From positions 1 to 64,000 of the forward strand of contig ONBW01000004.1 in NCBI GenBank assembly GCA_900316165.1: a stretch of DNA of 64,000 bases, given 5' to 3'. Shown in pieces: positions 33,109 through 41,978 of the stretch. Every line of letters starts with the position of its first letter. Position 1 is the first letter of the stretch. The notes beneath the pieces were generated by a model. It did not search any database and was not told where the DNA came from. It saw only the letters and a program-made list of their open reading frames with translations. This stretch comes from an uncultured Lachnospiraceae bacterium. GTDB taxonomy: Bacteria > Bacillota > Clostridia > Lachnospirales > Lachnospiraceae. Position numbers and translations under genes: made by a program.

Positions 33109-35466
33109 TTATACGATTGCTCCGTTATTAGCAGCATTCGGCTTTACAACCGGCTTCTTCTTTTTCTTCTTTGCGTTTGGTCCCTGCTTTGTATCCTCCT
33201 GCTTTCCGATATGAACGCGGGCGATATACCAGAGCGGAGTAGCAATGAAGATTGATGAGTATGTACCGCAGACAACACCTACGAGAAGCGGGAATGCGAA
33301 CTCTCTGATTGCCGAAACACCGACGATAAGAAGCATTATGATCGTAAGAGCTGTCGTAAACGAGGTCGAAAGAGATCTTGTAAGAATCTCTGTGATTGAC
33401 TTGTTTGCGAGTTCCTTGAGAGTCTCAGGGTCACGTCTGGATGTATTTCTAAGGTTCTCACGGATACGGTCGAATACAACGATTGTATCGTTGATTGAGT
33501 AACCGATGATAGTAAGAATACATGCAACGAATGCAGAACCGACTGAAAGACGGGCAAGAGCATATACACTGATTGTTACGAGCACATCGTGGCAGAGAGC
33601 AAGGATAGCTGATGTAGCGAATCTCAAATCTCTGAATCTGAACCAGATATAGAACAGGATCAGGATAACAGCAACGATAACTGCGACTACAGAGGTATGT
33701 CTCATCTCGCTTGAAATGGTTCCGCTGATGTTCTCAGACTGGATATCTGATTCCTTGACACCGAAGTTATCCTCGAGCTGTTTATTGAGTTCTTCTCTCT
33801 CACTTAAATCAAGAGTTCTGGTCTTAAAGATTACCTGATTGCTTCCGTTGGCCTTCTGACGCTGTACATCAGAGTCTCCGGTTACTTTTTCAATGACTGG
33901 AACAATCTTGCTGTCGATCTCTGAAATAGAGTAATCCTTATCGAAATCAACTGTAGTAGAAGTACCACCCGAGAAATCAAGTGAATAGTTCAGGGCCTTT
34001 CCTGTGGTAGCCTTGTATCCGATCATTCCTACAATACCTGCACCGATGCAGATAAGAGAGATGGCGAAGAAAACAGCCTTCTTCTGGATAACAGGCAGTG
34101 TCTTTACCTTCCAAAGCTTTCCGTAGATCTTTGGATTCTGGCATCCGAAATTGTAGAAAGCGTTCATAAGGCTTCTTGTAACGAAGAGAGCCGTGAACAT
34201 TGAAAGAAGTGTACCGATTCCAAGGGTGATAGCAAATCCCTTTACTGTACCGGTTCCGATGACTCCAAGAACAAGTGCAACAATAAGGGTTGTGATATTA
34301 CCATCGAGGATAGCTGAAAGAGCCTTCTTAAATCCTACGTCAATAGCAGCTCTTACAGTCTTTCCGGCTGCAATCTCCTCCTTGATACGCGAGAATATGA
34401 TGACGTTCGCGTCGACCGCCATACCGATACTAAGGATAATACCTGCGATACCGGAAATCGTAAGCGTGATATCAAATACCTGAAGAATGCTTACGATAAG
34501 CTCTGTGTAGAGAACAAGTGCCATAGCTGCCATAGCACCCGGGAACTTGTAGGCTGCGATCATGAAGATGATGACGCAGAGGATACCAAGAGCAGCTGCA
34601 AGGATAGATGTCTTTAAGGCGTTAGAACCAAGCTGGGCTCCTACGATCTGTGACTGGATTTCCTTAAGCTTTATATCAAGACCACCGATACGGATATAAG
34701 AAGCTAAGTCCTTAGCCTCATCGATATCGCTCATACCCTCGATAACGCAGTTACCATCAGTGATAGCCTCATTAACGCTAGGAACTGAAACGAACTTGCC
34801 GTCGTAGTAAATACCGATAGTATCGTGATTATTATTCGCGGCTTCCTCAGTAGCTGTAGCGAAAGCAGATGCACCCTCAGATGTAAGAGAAATTGAAACT
34901 ACAGGTTCTCTGTTTCCAGATGTCTGGTTCTGCTGATATACAGCCTGTGCGCTCTTTACCTCAGAACCGTCAAGTACGATAGAACCGTTCTTCTGAAGGC
35001 TTTCAATAGTAACACCGCTTGCAAGTGCATACTGACCTGTGGTCTTGTCGTATGAGTAGTTCTCCTTACCATCTGAATCTGTATGCTTGATAAAATACAG
35101 ATCACCTGGAGTACCTAACTGCTCGAGAATGCTGTTTGCATCCTTTACACCAGGAATCTCGACTGCGATACGGTTATCACCGACCTGGTAAACATTTGCC
35201 TCAGTCGTGTTTGACTCGCTTCCGAGATCACTCTGGATACGCTGCTGCAGCTTGTAGATAGTATCGTTGATCTCTGTCTTTGTAGCCTTGCCCTCTATCT
35301 GGTAAGTGATAGAAGCACCTCCGGCCAAGTCAAGACCAAGCTTTAAGCTGTTCTTCCCATCGTTAAAGGTATCCCTGATGACACTTACTGTAAACCATCC
35401 GAGGAATACTGCCACTGCAAGGAATACGCAGAGAACTGCGACTGATTTTCCCTTCTTTGGTTTCAT
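33109..35466 (-). CDS. secDF: Fused protein translocase subunit SecDF
   Basis: The 785-residue membrane protein joins SecD and SecF, which use the ion gradient to help pull secreted proteins out of the SecYEG channel. The SecD part (about residues 1-445) has one helix, a large extracellular domain starting LGLDLAGGASITYQI, and a helix bundle with GMAVDANVIIFSRIKEE. The SecF part has LDFSGGTSTTVDFDKDYS and GYSINDTIVVFDRIREN. The C-terminal tail is Lys-rich and cytoplasmic. It follows the SCIFF maturase by 59 bp, the frequent clostridial order SCIFF-maturase-SecDF. Confidence 0.95.
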   Translation of the reverse strand: MKPKKGKSVAVLCVFLAVAVFLGWFTVSVIRDTFNDGKNSLKLGLDLAGGASITYQIEGKATKTEINDTIYKLQQRIQSDLGSESNTTEANVYQVGDNRIAVEIPGVKDANSILEQLGTPGDLYFIKHTDSDGKENYSYDKTTGQYALASGVTIESLQKNGSIVLDGSEVKSAQAVYQQNQTSGNREPVVSISLTSEGASAFATATEEAANNNHDTIGIYYDGKFVSVPSVNEAITDGNCVIEGMSDIDEAKDLASYIRIGGLDIKLKEIQSQIVGAQLGSNALKTSILAAALGILCVIIFMIAAYKFPGAMAAMALVLYTELIVSILQVFDITLTISGIAGIILSIGMAVDANVIIFSRIKEEIAAGKTVRAAIDVGFKKALSAILDGNITTLIVALVLGVIGTGTVKGFAITLGIGTLLSMFTALFVTRSLMNAFYNFGCQNPKIYGKLWKVKTLPVIQKKAVFFAISLICIGAGIVGMIGYKATTGKALNYSLDFSGGTSTTVDFDKDYSISEIDSKIVPVIEKVTGDSDVQRQKANGSNQVIFKTRTLDLSEREELNKQLEDNFGVKESDIQSENISGTISSEMRHTSVVAVIVAVILILFYIWFRFRDLRFATSAILALCHDVLVTISVYALARLSVGSAFVACILTIIGYSINDTIVVFDRIRENLRNTSRRDPETLKELANKSITEILTRSLSTSFTTALTIIMLLIVGVSAIREFAFPLLVGVVCGTYSSIFIATPLWYIARVHIGKQEDTKQGPNAKKKKKKPVVKPNAANNGAIV

Positions 35467-35525
35467 TTGTTGTTACACTCCTATTAAATTTTTTATAAAA
35501 ATCGCTTACGCGGTCTTTTACTTTT

Positions 35526-36917
35526 TCATGAAGCTGCTTCGGCATCCTTCTCGGCGCAGGCAGCCTTTATCATGATAGCGCACTCAATACGCTTCTTCTC
35601 AAGCGCACAGCCTATCTCATAGACATCACGGAGATTACCTGTGAAGTTATAAGCGTTGGCAGTGCATCCGCCGCTGCAGTAGAACCTCGCAAAGCACTGT
35701 CTGCACTTCGGACGTGAATAGACGTTGCATCCCTTGAACTCTGTGACGATATCGTCACGCTTTATACCATTATAGACGTCCCCGATTTTGAAATCCGGCT
35801 TGCCGACGAACTGATGGCATGGAAAAATACTTCCATCCGGCGTTACAGATACATACTCTGTACCTGAACCGCATCCCGAAAGACGCTTGTAAACACACGG
35901 ACCGCCCTCGAGATCTATCATGAAATGGAAGAAGTTAAACTCCTTATCGGTTCCGTGACGCTTTACCATCTCCCTCGCAAGGATATCATACTGCTCCTCA
36001 AGAACAGGAATATCCTCCATCCGAAGAGAATAATCAGCCTCCGGCGGCGCTACGACAGGCTCTATGCTTATCTGCTTAAAGCCAAGGTCTGCCATCGCAA
36101 GGATGTCCTTTGCGAAATCGAGATTGTATCTGGTGTAGGTACCTCTGACATAATACTGCTTCCCAAGAGCCTCACGCATAGCCGCGAACTTCTGGTACTT
36201 CGGCACTATGATATCCCAGGTCGGATCACCGTTGTGGAACGGTCTCATGTGGTCATGGACTTCCTTGCGGCCGTCTATAGACATAACGACGTTATCCATC
36301 TCCTGGTTCGCAAATTCCATGATCTCATCGTTTAAGAGAATTCCGTTCGTGGTAAAGGTGAAACGAAAATGCTTGTCGCACTCCTTCTCACGGGATCTTC
36401 CGTATGCTACGAGCTGCTTTACTACATCGAAATTCAGTGTAGGCTCACCGCCAAAGAAATCCACCTCGAGATTTCTCCTGTGTCCGGAATTAGCTATAAG
36501 GAAATCCAGGGCCGCTTTTCCGACCTCAAAGCTCATAAGCTCTGCCTTCTTACCGAAGTAGAGTCCCTCATCGGCAAAGCAGTATTTACAACTGAGATTA
36601 CAGGCGTGAGCGACGTTTAAGCACATAGCCTTAACAACCGTCGGACGCTTGGTGTAATCTATTACCCTGTTCTCATAAGGGTCCTCTGTAAAAAGTGCCT
36701 TCTCTGCCTTAAGCTGCGAGATTTCCCCGTATGCCTCCTCGATATCCTCCTTCGATTCAGAAGGATACTTCTCTGCTATATCAGCGATAACTGCTTCTTT
36801 CGGCTTCCCCTCGTATTCACTTATCATATCGTAGGTGGGATCATCTACTACGTGAATAGCTCCGGAATTGACATCCAGAACAATGTCGTATCCGTTGTTT
36901 TTATACTGGTGAATCAA
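35526..36917 (-). CDS. SCIFF maturase (thioether-forming radical SAM/SPASM enzyme)
   Basis: The 463-residue enzyme is expected to form Cys-to-alpha-carbon thioether links in the neighbouring SCIFF peptide. An N-terminal peptide-binding (RRE-like) region of about 90 residues precedes the radical SAM motif CNLSCKYCFADEG near residues 106-118 (CxxxCxxC). The SPASM region for two further [4Fe-4S] clusters includes CGSGTEYVSVTPDGSIFPC, CRQCFARFYCSGGC and a late Cys. It follows the peptide gene by 99 bp. The family is known; the final role of the peptide is not. Confidence 0.93.
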   Translation of the reverse strand: MIHQYKNNGYDIVLDVNSGAIHVVDDPTYDMISEYEGKPKEAVIADIAEKYPSESKEDIEEAYGEISQLKAEKALFTEDPYENRVIDYTKRPTVVKAMCLNVAHACNLSCKYCFADEGLYFGKKAELMSFEVGKAALDFLIANSGHRRNLEVDFFGGEPTLNFDVVKQLVAYGRSREKECDKHFRFTFTTNGILLNDEIMEFANQEMDNVVMSIDGRKEVHDHMRPFHNGDPTWDIIVPKYQKFAAMREALGKQYYVRGTYTRYNLDFAKDILAMADLGFKQISIEPVVAPPEADYSLRMEDIPVLEEQYDILAREMVKRHGTDKEFNFFHFMIDLEGGPCVYKRLSGCGSGTEYVSVTPDGSIFPCHQFVGKPDFKIGDVYNGIKRDDIVTEFKGCNVYSRPKCRQCFARFYCSGGCTANAYNFTGNLRDVYEIGCALEKKRIECAIMIKAACAEKDAEAAS

Positions 36918-36961
36918 AGCAAAAACCTCATACTTTTCAAAAAATGTCCATACACAAGCAC

Positions 36962-36989
36962 AAGACAGCCATCAAAAGACAGCTGTCTT
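36962..36989 (-). promoter_or_regulatory. Hairpin between SCIFF peptide and maturase genes
   Basis: AAGACAGC (36962-36969) can pair with GCTGTCTT (36982-36989). The second segment is itself part of the palindrome AAGACAGCTGTCTT (36976-36989), which in minus-strand RNA is followed by TTTG. Partial termination here would keep peptide output above enzyme output. Confidence 0.5.
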
Positions 36990-37016
36990 ACTTAAAATGC
37001 CTGTACTTCAAAATTC

Positions 37017-37166
37017 TTATTTCTGAGCAGGGTTCTCGCAATGCTGGTTTCCAACTGTGCAGCTGGTCTTGCATGCTGACTGGCATGATGTCTGGCACTC
37101 GCCGCATCCGCCGTGCTCTACTGTGTTCTGAAGTCTCTTTTCATTTAATGTCCTGATGTGCTTCAT
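37017..37166 (-). CDS. SCIFF peptide (six-cysteine ranthipeptide precursor)
   Basis: The 49-residue peptide starts MKHIRTLNEKRLQNTV and has six Cys in its second half: GGCGEC, TSC, SAC, TSC, then QHC. This is the Six-Cysteines-in-Forty-five pattern of ranthipeptides, substrates of the adjacent radical SAM enzyme. AAGGAAGGA lies upstream of the ATG. The N-terminal half matches the conserved recognition leader. A strong extended -10 promoter precedes it. SCIFF peptides are nearly universal in Clostridia; a signalling role has been suggested for them. Confidence 0.95.
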   Translation of the reverse strand: MKHIRTLNEKRLQNTVEHGGCGECQTSCQSACKTSCTVGNQHCENPAQK

Positions 37167-37223
37167 GATTTACATCCTTCCTTTTAAACAATCTGTTAAA
37201 CGCTTGTAAACACAAGCTTAACT

Positions 37224-37232
37224 ATTATATCA
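37224..37232 (-). promoter_or_regulatory. Extended -10 promoter of the SCIFF operon
   Basis: TGATATAAT on the minus strand (TATAAT at 37224-37229) is an extended -10 element with a poor -35. A small hairpin, GCTTGT-GTTT-ACAAGC, begins the transcript. Confidence 0.6.
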
Positions 37233-37257
37233 TACGCGTCATAAAAATAAAAGCATT

Positions 37258-38406
37258 TTATGACTTTGGATTTACAGTCGCATTATCTGTGCAGAATTCC
37301 AATGCTCTGTTCACGAGATAGATGGTCTCGATATAATTCTTACCCTGCGCCTCTGTTGAGCCGTATCTCAGATAAAGCGATTTCTCAGATGAATCGCCGT
37401 TTGATGACATAAGACCCTGTACAAAGGTCGTATATCCTGATTTATCTACTGTGATGTTTTCTTTCTCAGCAATAGCCTGGAATACGAGCTCTGTCTTGAT
37501 ATTTTCTTTTACGACACTCTCAACCTGACTGTTGAACTCTTTCTCTGTAACTCCGTACTTTTTGTAGAAGTCATCCCAGGTCATCCCCTCTGTAAAATAC
37601 TGCTTCTGGTACTGGGTCTTGTAGTTTGAAAGTCTCTGTGAGATAAGTCCCTTCGGGTAGCTGTTAACCTTGGAGGCGTCCTCAACTGCTGTCTCTACAA
37701 GCTTTCTGGTCTCAGACTCCTTATCAGACTTGTTCTTCTCCTGAAGCTTCTTCTTCGCATAGTCGAAGAATGCGTCCTTTGAATCTACATCAAAGTTTTT
37801 CTTTAAAAAATCAACGTAGACCTCATCTGCGGTTATTTTTTTACAGATGTAGTTAACTGTAAATTCAAAGGTGACTTCCTGGCCTGCCAGATCAGATGCC
37901 TGATAATTCTCAGGAAAGGTGACCTTTGAGCTTACTGTCTCTCCTACCTTTGCACCTACGAGACCGTCTGTAAATCCGTCTATATAGCCAGTGCCACTTG
38001 AGGCGTCCTGATTATTCTTGACATCGATAGTTACGTCTGATGCAGAACCGCCCTGAAAAGCTTCTCCATCCTTAATGCCCTTGTAATCGACATTTACAAT
38101 GGAGTCTTCCTTAACTGTCTTCTGTGTCTTGTCCTCTGCGAAATTTCCGCCGGCATCCTCTATGAGAGTATCCTCATAGTCTTTCACCGCAGCGTCATCG
38201 TCCTTGTAATCCTTTGTAAGGGTTACCGTAACGCCCTTGTACTTGCCTAAAGTCACATAGTCAGACGCCTTGTAGTCTGCCACTTCTGCATCTGCACTTG
38301 CGTCCTCGCTTGCAGATTTTTTCGTGCTGCTTTTGGTGTTGCTCTGTCCGCATCCCGTAGCCAGCAGCATGCCAGCGAGAAGAAGAGCAATTATTCTTTT
38401 TTTCAT
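37258..38406 (-). CDS. Secreted foldase lipoprotein, trigger-factor/FKBP-like
   Basis: The 382-residue protein has a lipoprotein signal (MKKRIIALLLAGMLLATGC). An FKBP-type peptidyl-prolyl isomerase domain follows: NVDYKGIKDGEAFQGGSASD near residues 100-120 and FTDGLVGAKVGETVSSKVTFPENY near 140-165. A helical region resembling the trigger factor C-terminal chaperone arms fills the rest. It should help fold exported proteins, which fits its place beside SCIFF-SecDF. The start at 38406 lacks a Shine-Dalgarno sequence and the promoter -10 ends 10 bp before it, so the mRNA seems almost leaderless. Confidence 0.87.
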   Translation of the reverse strand: MKKRIIALLLAGMLLATGCGQSNTKSSTKKSASEDASADAEVADYKASDYVTLGKYKGVTVTLTKDYKDDDAAVKDYEDTLIEDAGGNFAEDKTQKTVKEDSIVNVDYKGIKDGEAFQGGSASDVTIDVKNNQDASSGTGYIDGFTDGLVGAKVGETVSSKVTFPENYQASDLAGQEVTFEFTVNYICKKITADEVYVDFLKKNFDVDSKDAFFDYAKKKLQEKNKSDKESETRKLVETAVEDASKVNSYPKGLISQRLSNYKTQYQKQYFTEGMTWDDFYKKYGVTEKEFNSQVESVVKENIKTELVFQAIAEKENITVDKSGYTTFVQGLMSSNGDSSEKSLYLRYGSTEAQGKNYIETIYLVNRALEFCTDNATVNPKS

Positions 38407-38416
38407 AACGGGTGGT

Positions 38417-38445
38417 ATTTTATCATAAGAATATAAAAACTTCAA
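38417..38445 (-). promoter_or_regulatory. Promoter of the foldase lipoprotein
   Basis: On the minus strand TTGAAG (38440-38445) and TAAAAT (38417-38422) are 17 bp apart. The expected start site lies about 4 nt before the ATG. Confidence 0.65.
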
Positions 38446-38452
38446 CCTGTGG

Positions 38453-38481
38453 TTGTATTCCTCGCGTTTAAATGATAAAAT
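38453..38481 (+). promoter_or_regulatory. Promoter of the 155-residue membrane protein gene
   Basis: TTGTAT (38453-38458) and TAAAAT (38476-38481) are 17 bp apart; GGAGG and the ATG follow. Confidence 0.65.
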
Positions 38482-38537
38482 GTGAATGCTGTCTGACACA
38501 GACAGGAAAATGCTGATTATTTTTGGAGGTTTATAGA

Positions 38538-39005
38538 ATGTCAACAGGTGTAATAGTTCTTATAGTGGTCGCTGCGATTCTCGTCGGCTTCACCATATTT
38601 CTTGCTGTTTTAGGAAGAAAGGCCCAGAAGCGCCAGGCTGAGCAGGAAGAGCAGATCCAGGCAACTGCCCAGCAGTATACGATGCTTGTGATCGATAAGA
38701 AAAAAATGAAGCTGTCGGAAGCCGGCCTGCCGGACTCTGTCACGGCAAGCAGTCCATGGTACACGAAACGCGCCAAGGTTCCTATCGTAAAGGCAAAGGT
38801 CGGTCCAAAGGTCATGTCATTTATCTGTGATCCGGAAGTCTTTGATATGGTTCCTGTAAAGCAGGAAATAAAAGCAAAGGTCTCAGGTCTCTATATCAGC
38901 TCAATAACCGGTGTTCATGGAAAGCACATCACACCGCCTGCAAAGAAAAAGAGAGGCCTTCGCGCCTGGGCCCAGCGAAAGCTCAAGGAACAGCAGGGCA
39001 AGTAA
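38538..39005 (+). CDS. Membrane-anchored protein of unknown function
   Basis: The 155-residue protein has one N-terminal helix (VIVLIVVAAILVGFTIFLAVLG, residues 4-25), a basic and Gln/Glu-rich stretch that may be a short coiled coil, then a folded cytoplasmic domain with DKKKMKLSEAGLP and FICDPEVFDMVPVKQEIKAKV. The tail is Lys/Arg-rich. I do not recognise a named family. The ATG at 38538 has GGAGG 8 bp upstream. Its stop codon abuts the end of the DUF1934 gene on the other strand. Confidence 0.75.
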   Translation: MSTGVIVLIVVAAILVGFTIFLAVLGRKAQKRQAEQEEQIQATAQQYTMLVIDKKKMKLSEAGLPDSVTASSPWYTKRAKVPIVKAKVGPKVMSFICDPEVFDMVPVKQEIKAKVSGLYISSITGVHGKHITPPAKKKRGLRAWAQRKLKEQQGK

Positions 39006-39422
39006 TCAGAGTGCTGTAATCTCTATGCTGTTTTCTGATACAGGAGTTCCTGCATTGTAGATATTGTATTTAAGAGTCAGTGAAAGAGATGGCTCATCAC
39101 CTATGATCGTTGATATCTCAAAGGTCTTAAGCATGAATTCAAGAGTGCCCATCGGGGTATGATAAATAAATGGAGTCGGCGTTTTATCGTCGAACTCCAT
39201 TTTTGTTTGCGAAGCACCCTTGCGGATGACTATAATTCGTTCGGAATCATTTGATTTTATAGTAGTCGAAGTAGTTCCGTATTCATCTGTTGTATCGAAG
39301 CGAAGGATAAATCTCTTGTCCTCTGATACCGTAAGGCGGCCAGTGGCATCAGTCTGATTTACATCCATCTCCCCTCCGGCCTTTTGAACAGATCTCAAAT
39401 GGATTTTTACATCTGCGCTCAT
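39006..39422 (-). CDS. DUF1934 family protein (YwiB-like)
   Basis: The 138-residue protein is predicted all-beta and fits DUF1934, a calycin-like small barrel of unknown function found in Firmicutes. Recognisable parts are the N-terminal MSADVKIHLRSVQ, the central SERIIVIRKGASQTKMEFDDK, and PFIYHTPMGTLEF near residue 83. It overlaps gntR by one base and ends the ispE-gntR-DUF1934 unit. No catalytic motif is visible. Confidence 0.8.
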   Translation of the reverse strand: MSADVKIHLRSVQKAGGEMDVNQTDATGRLTVSEDKRFILRFDTTDEYGTTSTTIKSNDSERIIVIRKGASQTKMEFDDKTPTPFIYHTPMGTLEFMLKTFEISTIIGDEPSLSLTLKYNIYNAGTPVSENSIEITAL

Positions 39423-40123
39423 CAGTCTTCTCCGGATTTCTTTTTCGCAGTAGCGTCGTTCTGCTCTCTTATCACACGGCTTACAGAATCGACCTGATTC
39501 TGCAGATGGTTATGCATGACTGCCTTCACATAGTCGACGTCCTTTCTTTTAAGACCATCGACGATCTTCGAATGATCCTCAACCAGATCTGAGTAGTCCT
39601 TATCCTGCTTTACATACTCATATCTGTAGCGGTACATCTGCTCCTTTAAATTCTTTATTATATGCCAGAGCTTAGGATTCTTTGTGGCGCTGTAGATTAC
39701 GTTATGGAAAGCCTCATCAGCCTCAACTATTGCACGGACATCCTTAGTCTTTGTGACGTCCACGAAATCGTTCATAGCTTTCTCAAGCTGGTCAAAATCC
39801 TCTTTTTCCATTCTCTTGCAGGCATCAGAAACAGCCAGCTCATCGAGAGCATCTCTTATTTCAAGAACATCGAGAAGGTCTTTTTCTGTCATCTGTGCGA
39901 CCTGCGCTCCCTTTCTTGGGATTGTGACAGCGAGGCCCTCCTTCTCGAGCATTCTGATAGCCTCTCTTATAGGAGTCCTCGAAACGCCGAGCTTGTTTGC
40001 GAGGTGGATCTCCATAAGTCTCTCACCAGGCTGGAGCTCGCCTTTTAAAATCGCATCGCGAAGTGTCTGAAATACCACATCTCTGAGTGGCAGATATGAG
40101 TTCATATCGAGTTTGAGTTCCAT
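39422..40123 (-). CDS. GntR family regulator, FadR/FCD type
   Basis: The 233-residue regulator has an N-terminal winged helix-turn-helix (about residues 8-72, with LANKLGVSRTPIREAIRMLEKEGLA) and an all-helical FCD ligand domain (about 85-220) with metal-type His residues in EADEAFHNVIY and VKAVMHNHLQNQV. The effector is unknown; FCD domains usually bind organic acids. It lies 4 bp after ispE, and inverted sites around the ispE promoter suggest that it represses its own operon. Confidence 0.9.
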   Translation of the reverse strand: MELKLDMNSYLPLRDVVFQTLRDAILKGELQPGERLMEIHLANKLGVSRTPIREAIRMLEKEGLAVTIPRKGAQVAQMTEKDLLDVLEIRDALDELAVSDACKRMEKEDFDQLEKAMNDFVDVTKTKDVRAIVEADEAFHNVIYSATKNPKLWHIIKNLKEQMYRYRYEYVKQDKDYSDLVEDHSKIVDGLKRKDVDYVKAVMHNHLQNQVDSVSRVIREQNDATAKKKSGED

Positions 40124-40127
40124 AAAA

Positions 40128-41039
40128 TTATATCCTTTCTCCTTTATCGTAGTCGGGTTTTATGCAGCCTGCATATATGATATCAGCAGCGAGTCCGGCA
40201 CTTCTCAAATCGGCCGCTGCTTTTTTTCTATCCTTATCATTTTCAAAAATACCAAAGACCGTCGGCCCGCTTCCTGTGACCTTTGAAAGCAGGGCTCCGT
40301 CCGTAAGCATTAGTTCCTCTATCTCCTCTATGGATGGGCAGAAATGTTTGGCGGCATTTTCTAAGTCGTTGTGGATATTCTCACTAATAAGAAAAATATC
40401 GTTTTTCTTAATACCCTCTATGACACCGGCTATATCGCCATGCTCTGTATCAGGATGCTCATCGAAGTAGCGGTAAGCGGCCGGCGTAGAGATACCCTCT
40501 GCCGGCTTGGCGATAAGAAACATCGCATCAAAGTCAGCTTCAATAGGAGTGATATCTTCCCCGATGCCCTCGCAGAGTGCAAGCCCGCCATCTATGCAGT
40601 AAGGCACGTCTGCCCCAAGCATAAGCGACATATCAAGAAGCTCTTTCTTTGAAAAATAACCGTCCTCCAGACGATTTATCCCTCGAAGCACTGCTGCTGC
40701 ATCCGAGCTTCCGCCTGCCATTCCTGCGGCAGATGGGATAAGCTTTACGAGATGCAGATAATAGCCATGACTTTCTGGCAGCCTGCTGCAGATAAGCTTT
40801 GCAGCCTTTATGCAGAGGTTATTATCATCACAGGTAATCTCCTCCTCAGGATGCCTTCCGCCAAAGTCCATATCCATCGAGATCTCGTCGCTGTCATTTG
40901 TCCGATATATTCCGATTTTATCAAAAAGGTTTACAGTCTGCATAACCATGGAGAGCAGATGATAGCCGTCATCGCGCTTTCCCGTAATATGCAGGCCGAG
41001 GTTCAGCTTGGCATATGCCTTTTCAATGGTCTGCTGCAC
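40128..41039 (-). CDS. ispE: 4-diphosphocytidyl-2-C-methyl-D-erythritol kinase
   Basis: The 303-residue GHMP kinase phosphorylates CDP-methylerythritol in the MEP isoprenoid pathway. It begins with the family start EKAYAKLNLGLHITGKRDDGYH; the ATP-binding loop is PSAAGMAGGSSDAAA near residues 94-108, and the C-terminal block is TGSGPTVFGIF. The GTG at 41039 is chosen as start because AGGAGG lies 4 bp before it; a start 30 codons upstream would add residues that are foreign to the family and would overlap the promoter. Confidence 0.94.
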   Translation of the reverse strand: MQQTIEKAYAKLNLGLHITGKRDDGYHLLSMVMQTVNLFDKIGIYRTNDSDEISMDMDFGGRHPEEEITCDDNNLCIKAAKLICSRLPESHGYYLHLVKLIPSAAGMAGGSSDAAAVLRGINRLEDGYFSKKELLDMSLMLGADVPYCIDGGLALCEGIGEDITPIEADFDAMFLIAKPAEGISTPAAYRYFDEHPDTEHGDIAGVIEGIKKNDIFLISENIHNDLENAAKHFCPSIEEIEELMLTDGALLSKVTGSGPTVFGIFENDKDRKKAAADLRSAGLAADIIYAGCIKPDYDKGERI

Positions 41040-41114
41040 GTACCCTCCTATACTTTCCCTGATAAAAATCAAGTCATGTTCTAAAAATAGCACACCAGGG
41101 AATTGTTTTTTCTC

Positions 41115-41163
41115 TTGTACTGTATACAAAGAGCATTATAACAGTTAATCAGTACAAAATCAA
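41115..41163 (-). promoter_or_regulatory. Promoter of ispE-gntR with flanking operator repeats
   Basis: On the minus strand TTGATT (41158-41163) and TATAAT (41135-41140) are 17 bp apart. TTGTACTG (41115-41122) and CAGTACAA (41150-41157) form a perfect inverted repeat on either side of the -10 element, and TGTATACA overlaps the first arm. TTGTA-type palindromes are typical for FadR-family GntR regulators, so self-repression by the operon's GntR is plausible. Confidence 0.6.
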
Positions 41164-41203
41164 GTACCAAATTTAGGCTAGGCTAACATTTATTTTTTCA
41201 AGA

Positions 41204-41234
41204 AAAAATAAGGTCCCGCGAGCCGCGGAACCTT
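41204..41234 (-). terminator. Terminator of the pfkA to alarmone synthetase unit
   Basis: AAGGT-x-CCGCG pairs with CGCGG-x-ACCTT across 41210-41234, and ATTTTTTC follows in the minus direction, just past the alarmone synthetase stop. Confidence 0.88.
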
Positions 41235-41243
41235 ACGATATAT

Positions 41244-41975
41244 TTATGATTTTGAATTTGATTTGGCATTCAGAAGTGTTTCAAGGCGCTGGTGGGCACC
41301 CTGCTCTACTGTCATCTCATCGCTCTGTCTCTTCTTCTCACGCATGATTGCCTCGTTTAGAGAGAGCATTTTGGCATCGAGCATAGATACTATATGGGAG
41401 CACTCACGCAGGTCGTGACTGATATACTCAGGGGCGTCTCCCTCGAACTTGTAGTAGATCTTGTGCTCGAGCGAAGCCCAGAAATCCATGGCGATAGTCC
41501 GGATCTGAATCTCGACCTTCGTATCCACCACGTTATCAGAGAGGAAGATCGGTATAGTCACGATCATATGGTAGCTCTTGTAACCGCTGACCTTCGGGTG
41601 CTTTATGTAATCCTTAATCGAAAGTACAGTTATATCAGACTGTCTGCCTATCATATCGGCTAACCTGTATATATCTGACGTAAATGAGCAGACTATACGT
41701 ATACCTGCGATATCGTTGCAGTAGGTCACCATGTTCTCGATGTTATCCTCATAGCCCATCCTCTTGAGTTTCTTTGCGATGCTCTCAGGTGATTTTCTGC
41801 GCTTCTTTACGTACTCAATCGGATTATAGCGGTGAGTCTGCTTGAATTCCTCATTCAGGATAGCAATTTTTGTATTTATCTCCTCTAATGCCGAGTTGTA
41901 TAACAGCATGATCCTGGTCCAGCTGTCAACCTCCTTCTCCCCGGCAAGCAGATGCAGATATGCGATCTGGTCCAT
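41244..41975 (-). CDS. Small alarmone synthetase (RelP/RelQ-type)
   Basis: The 243-residue protein has only the RelA/SpoT synthetase domain, so it should make (p)ppGpp without hydrolysing it. The motifs AGIRIVCSFTSDIYRLADMI near residues 88-107, VSGYKSYHMIVTIP near 128-141 and VEIQIRTIAMDFWASLEHKIYYKF near 152-175 are those of the family. The family-like N-terminal helix bundle is present. It follows the 87-residue gene by 3 bp and ends in a terminator. Regulation beyond the operon is not visible. Confidence 0.9.
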   Translation of the reverse strand: MDQIAYLHLLAGEKEVDSWTRIMLLYNSALEEINTKIAILNEEFKQTHRYNPIEYVKKRRKSPESIAKKLKRMGYEDNIENMVTYCNDIAGIRIVCSFTSDIYRLADMIGRQSDITVLSIKDYIKHPKVSGYKSYHMIVTIPIFLSDNVVDTKVEIQIRTIAMDFWASLEHKIYYKFEGDAPEYISHDLRECSHIVSMLDAKMLSLNEAIMREKKRQSDEMTVEQGAHQRLETLLNAKSNSKS

Positions 41976-41978
41976 TTT

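Noticed and set aside
36944..37156. A 70-residue plus-strand frame opposite the SCIFF peptide
   Set aside because: The six-Cys peptide on the minus strand explains this segment fully.
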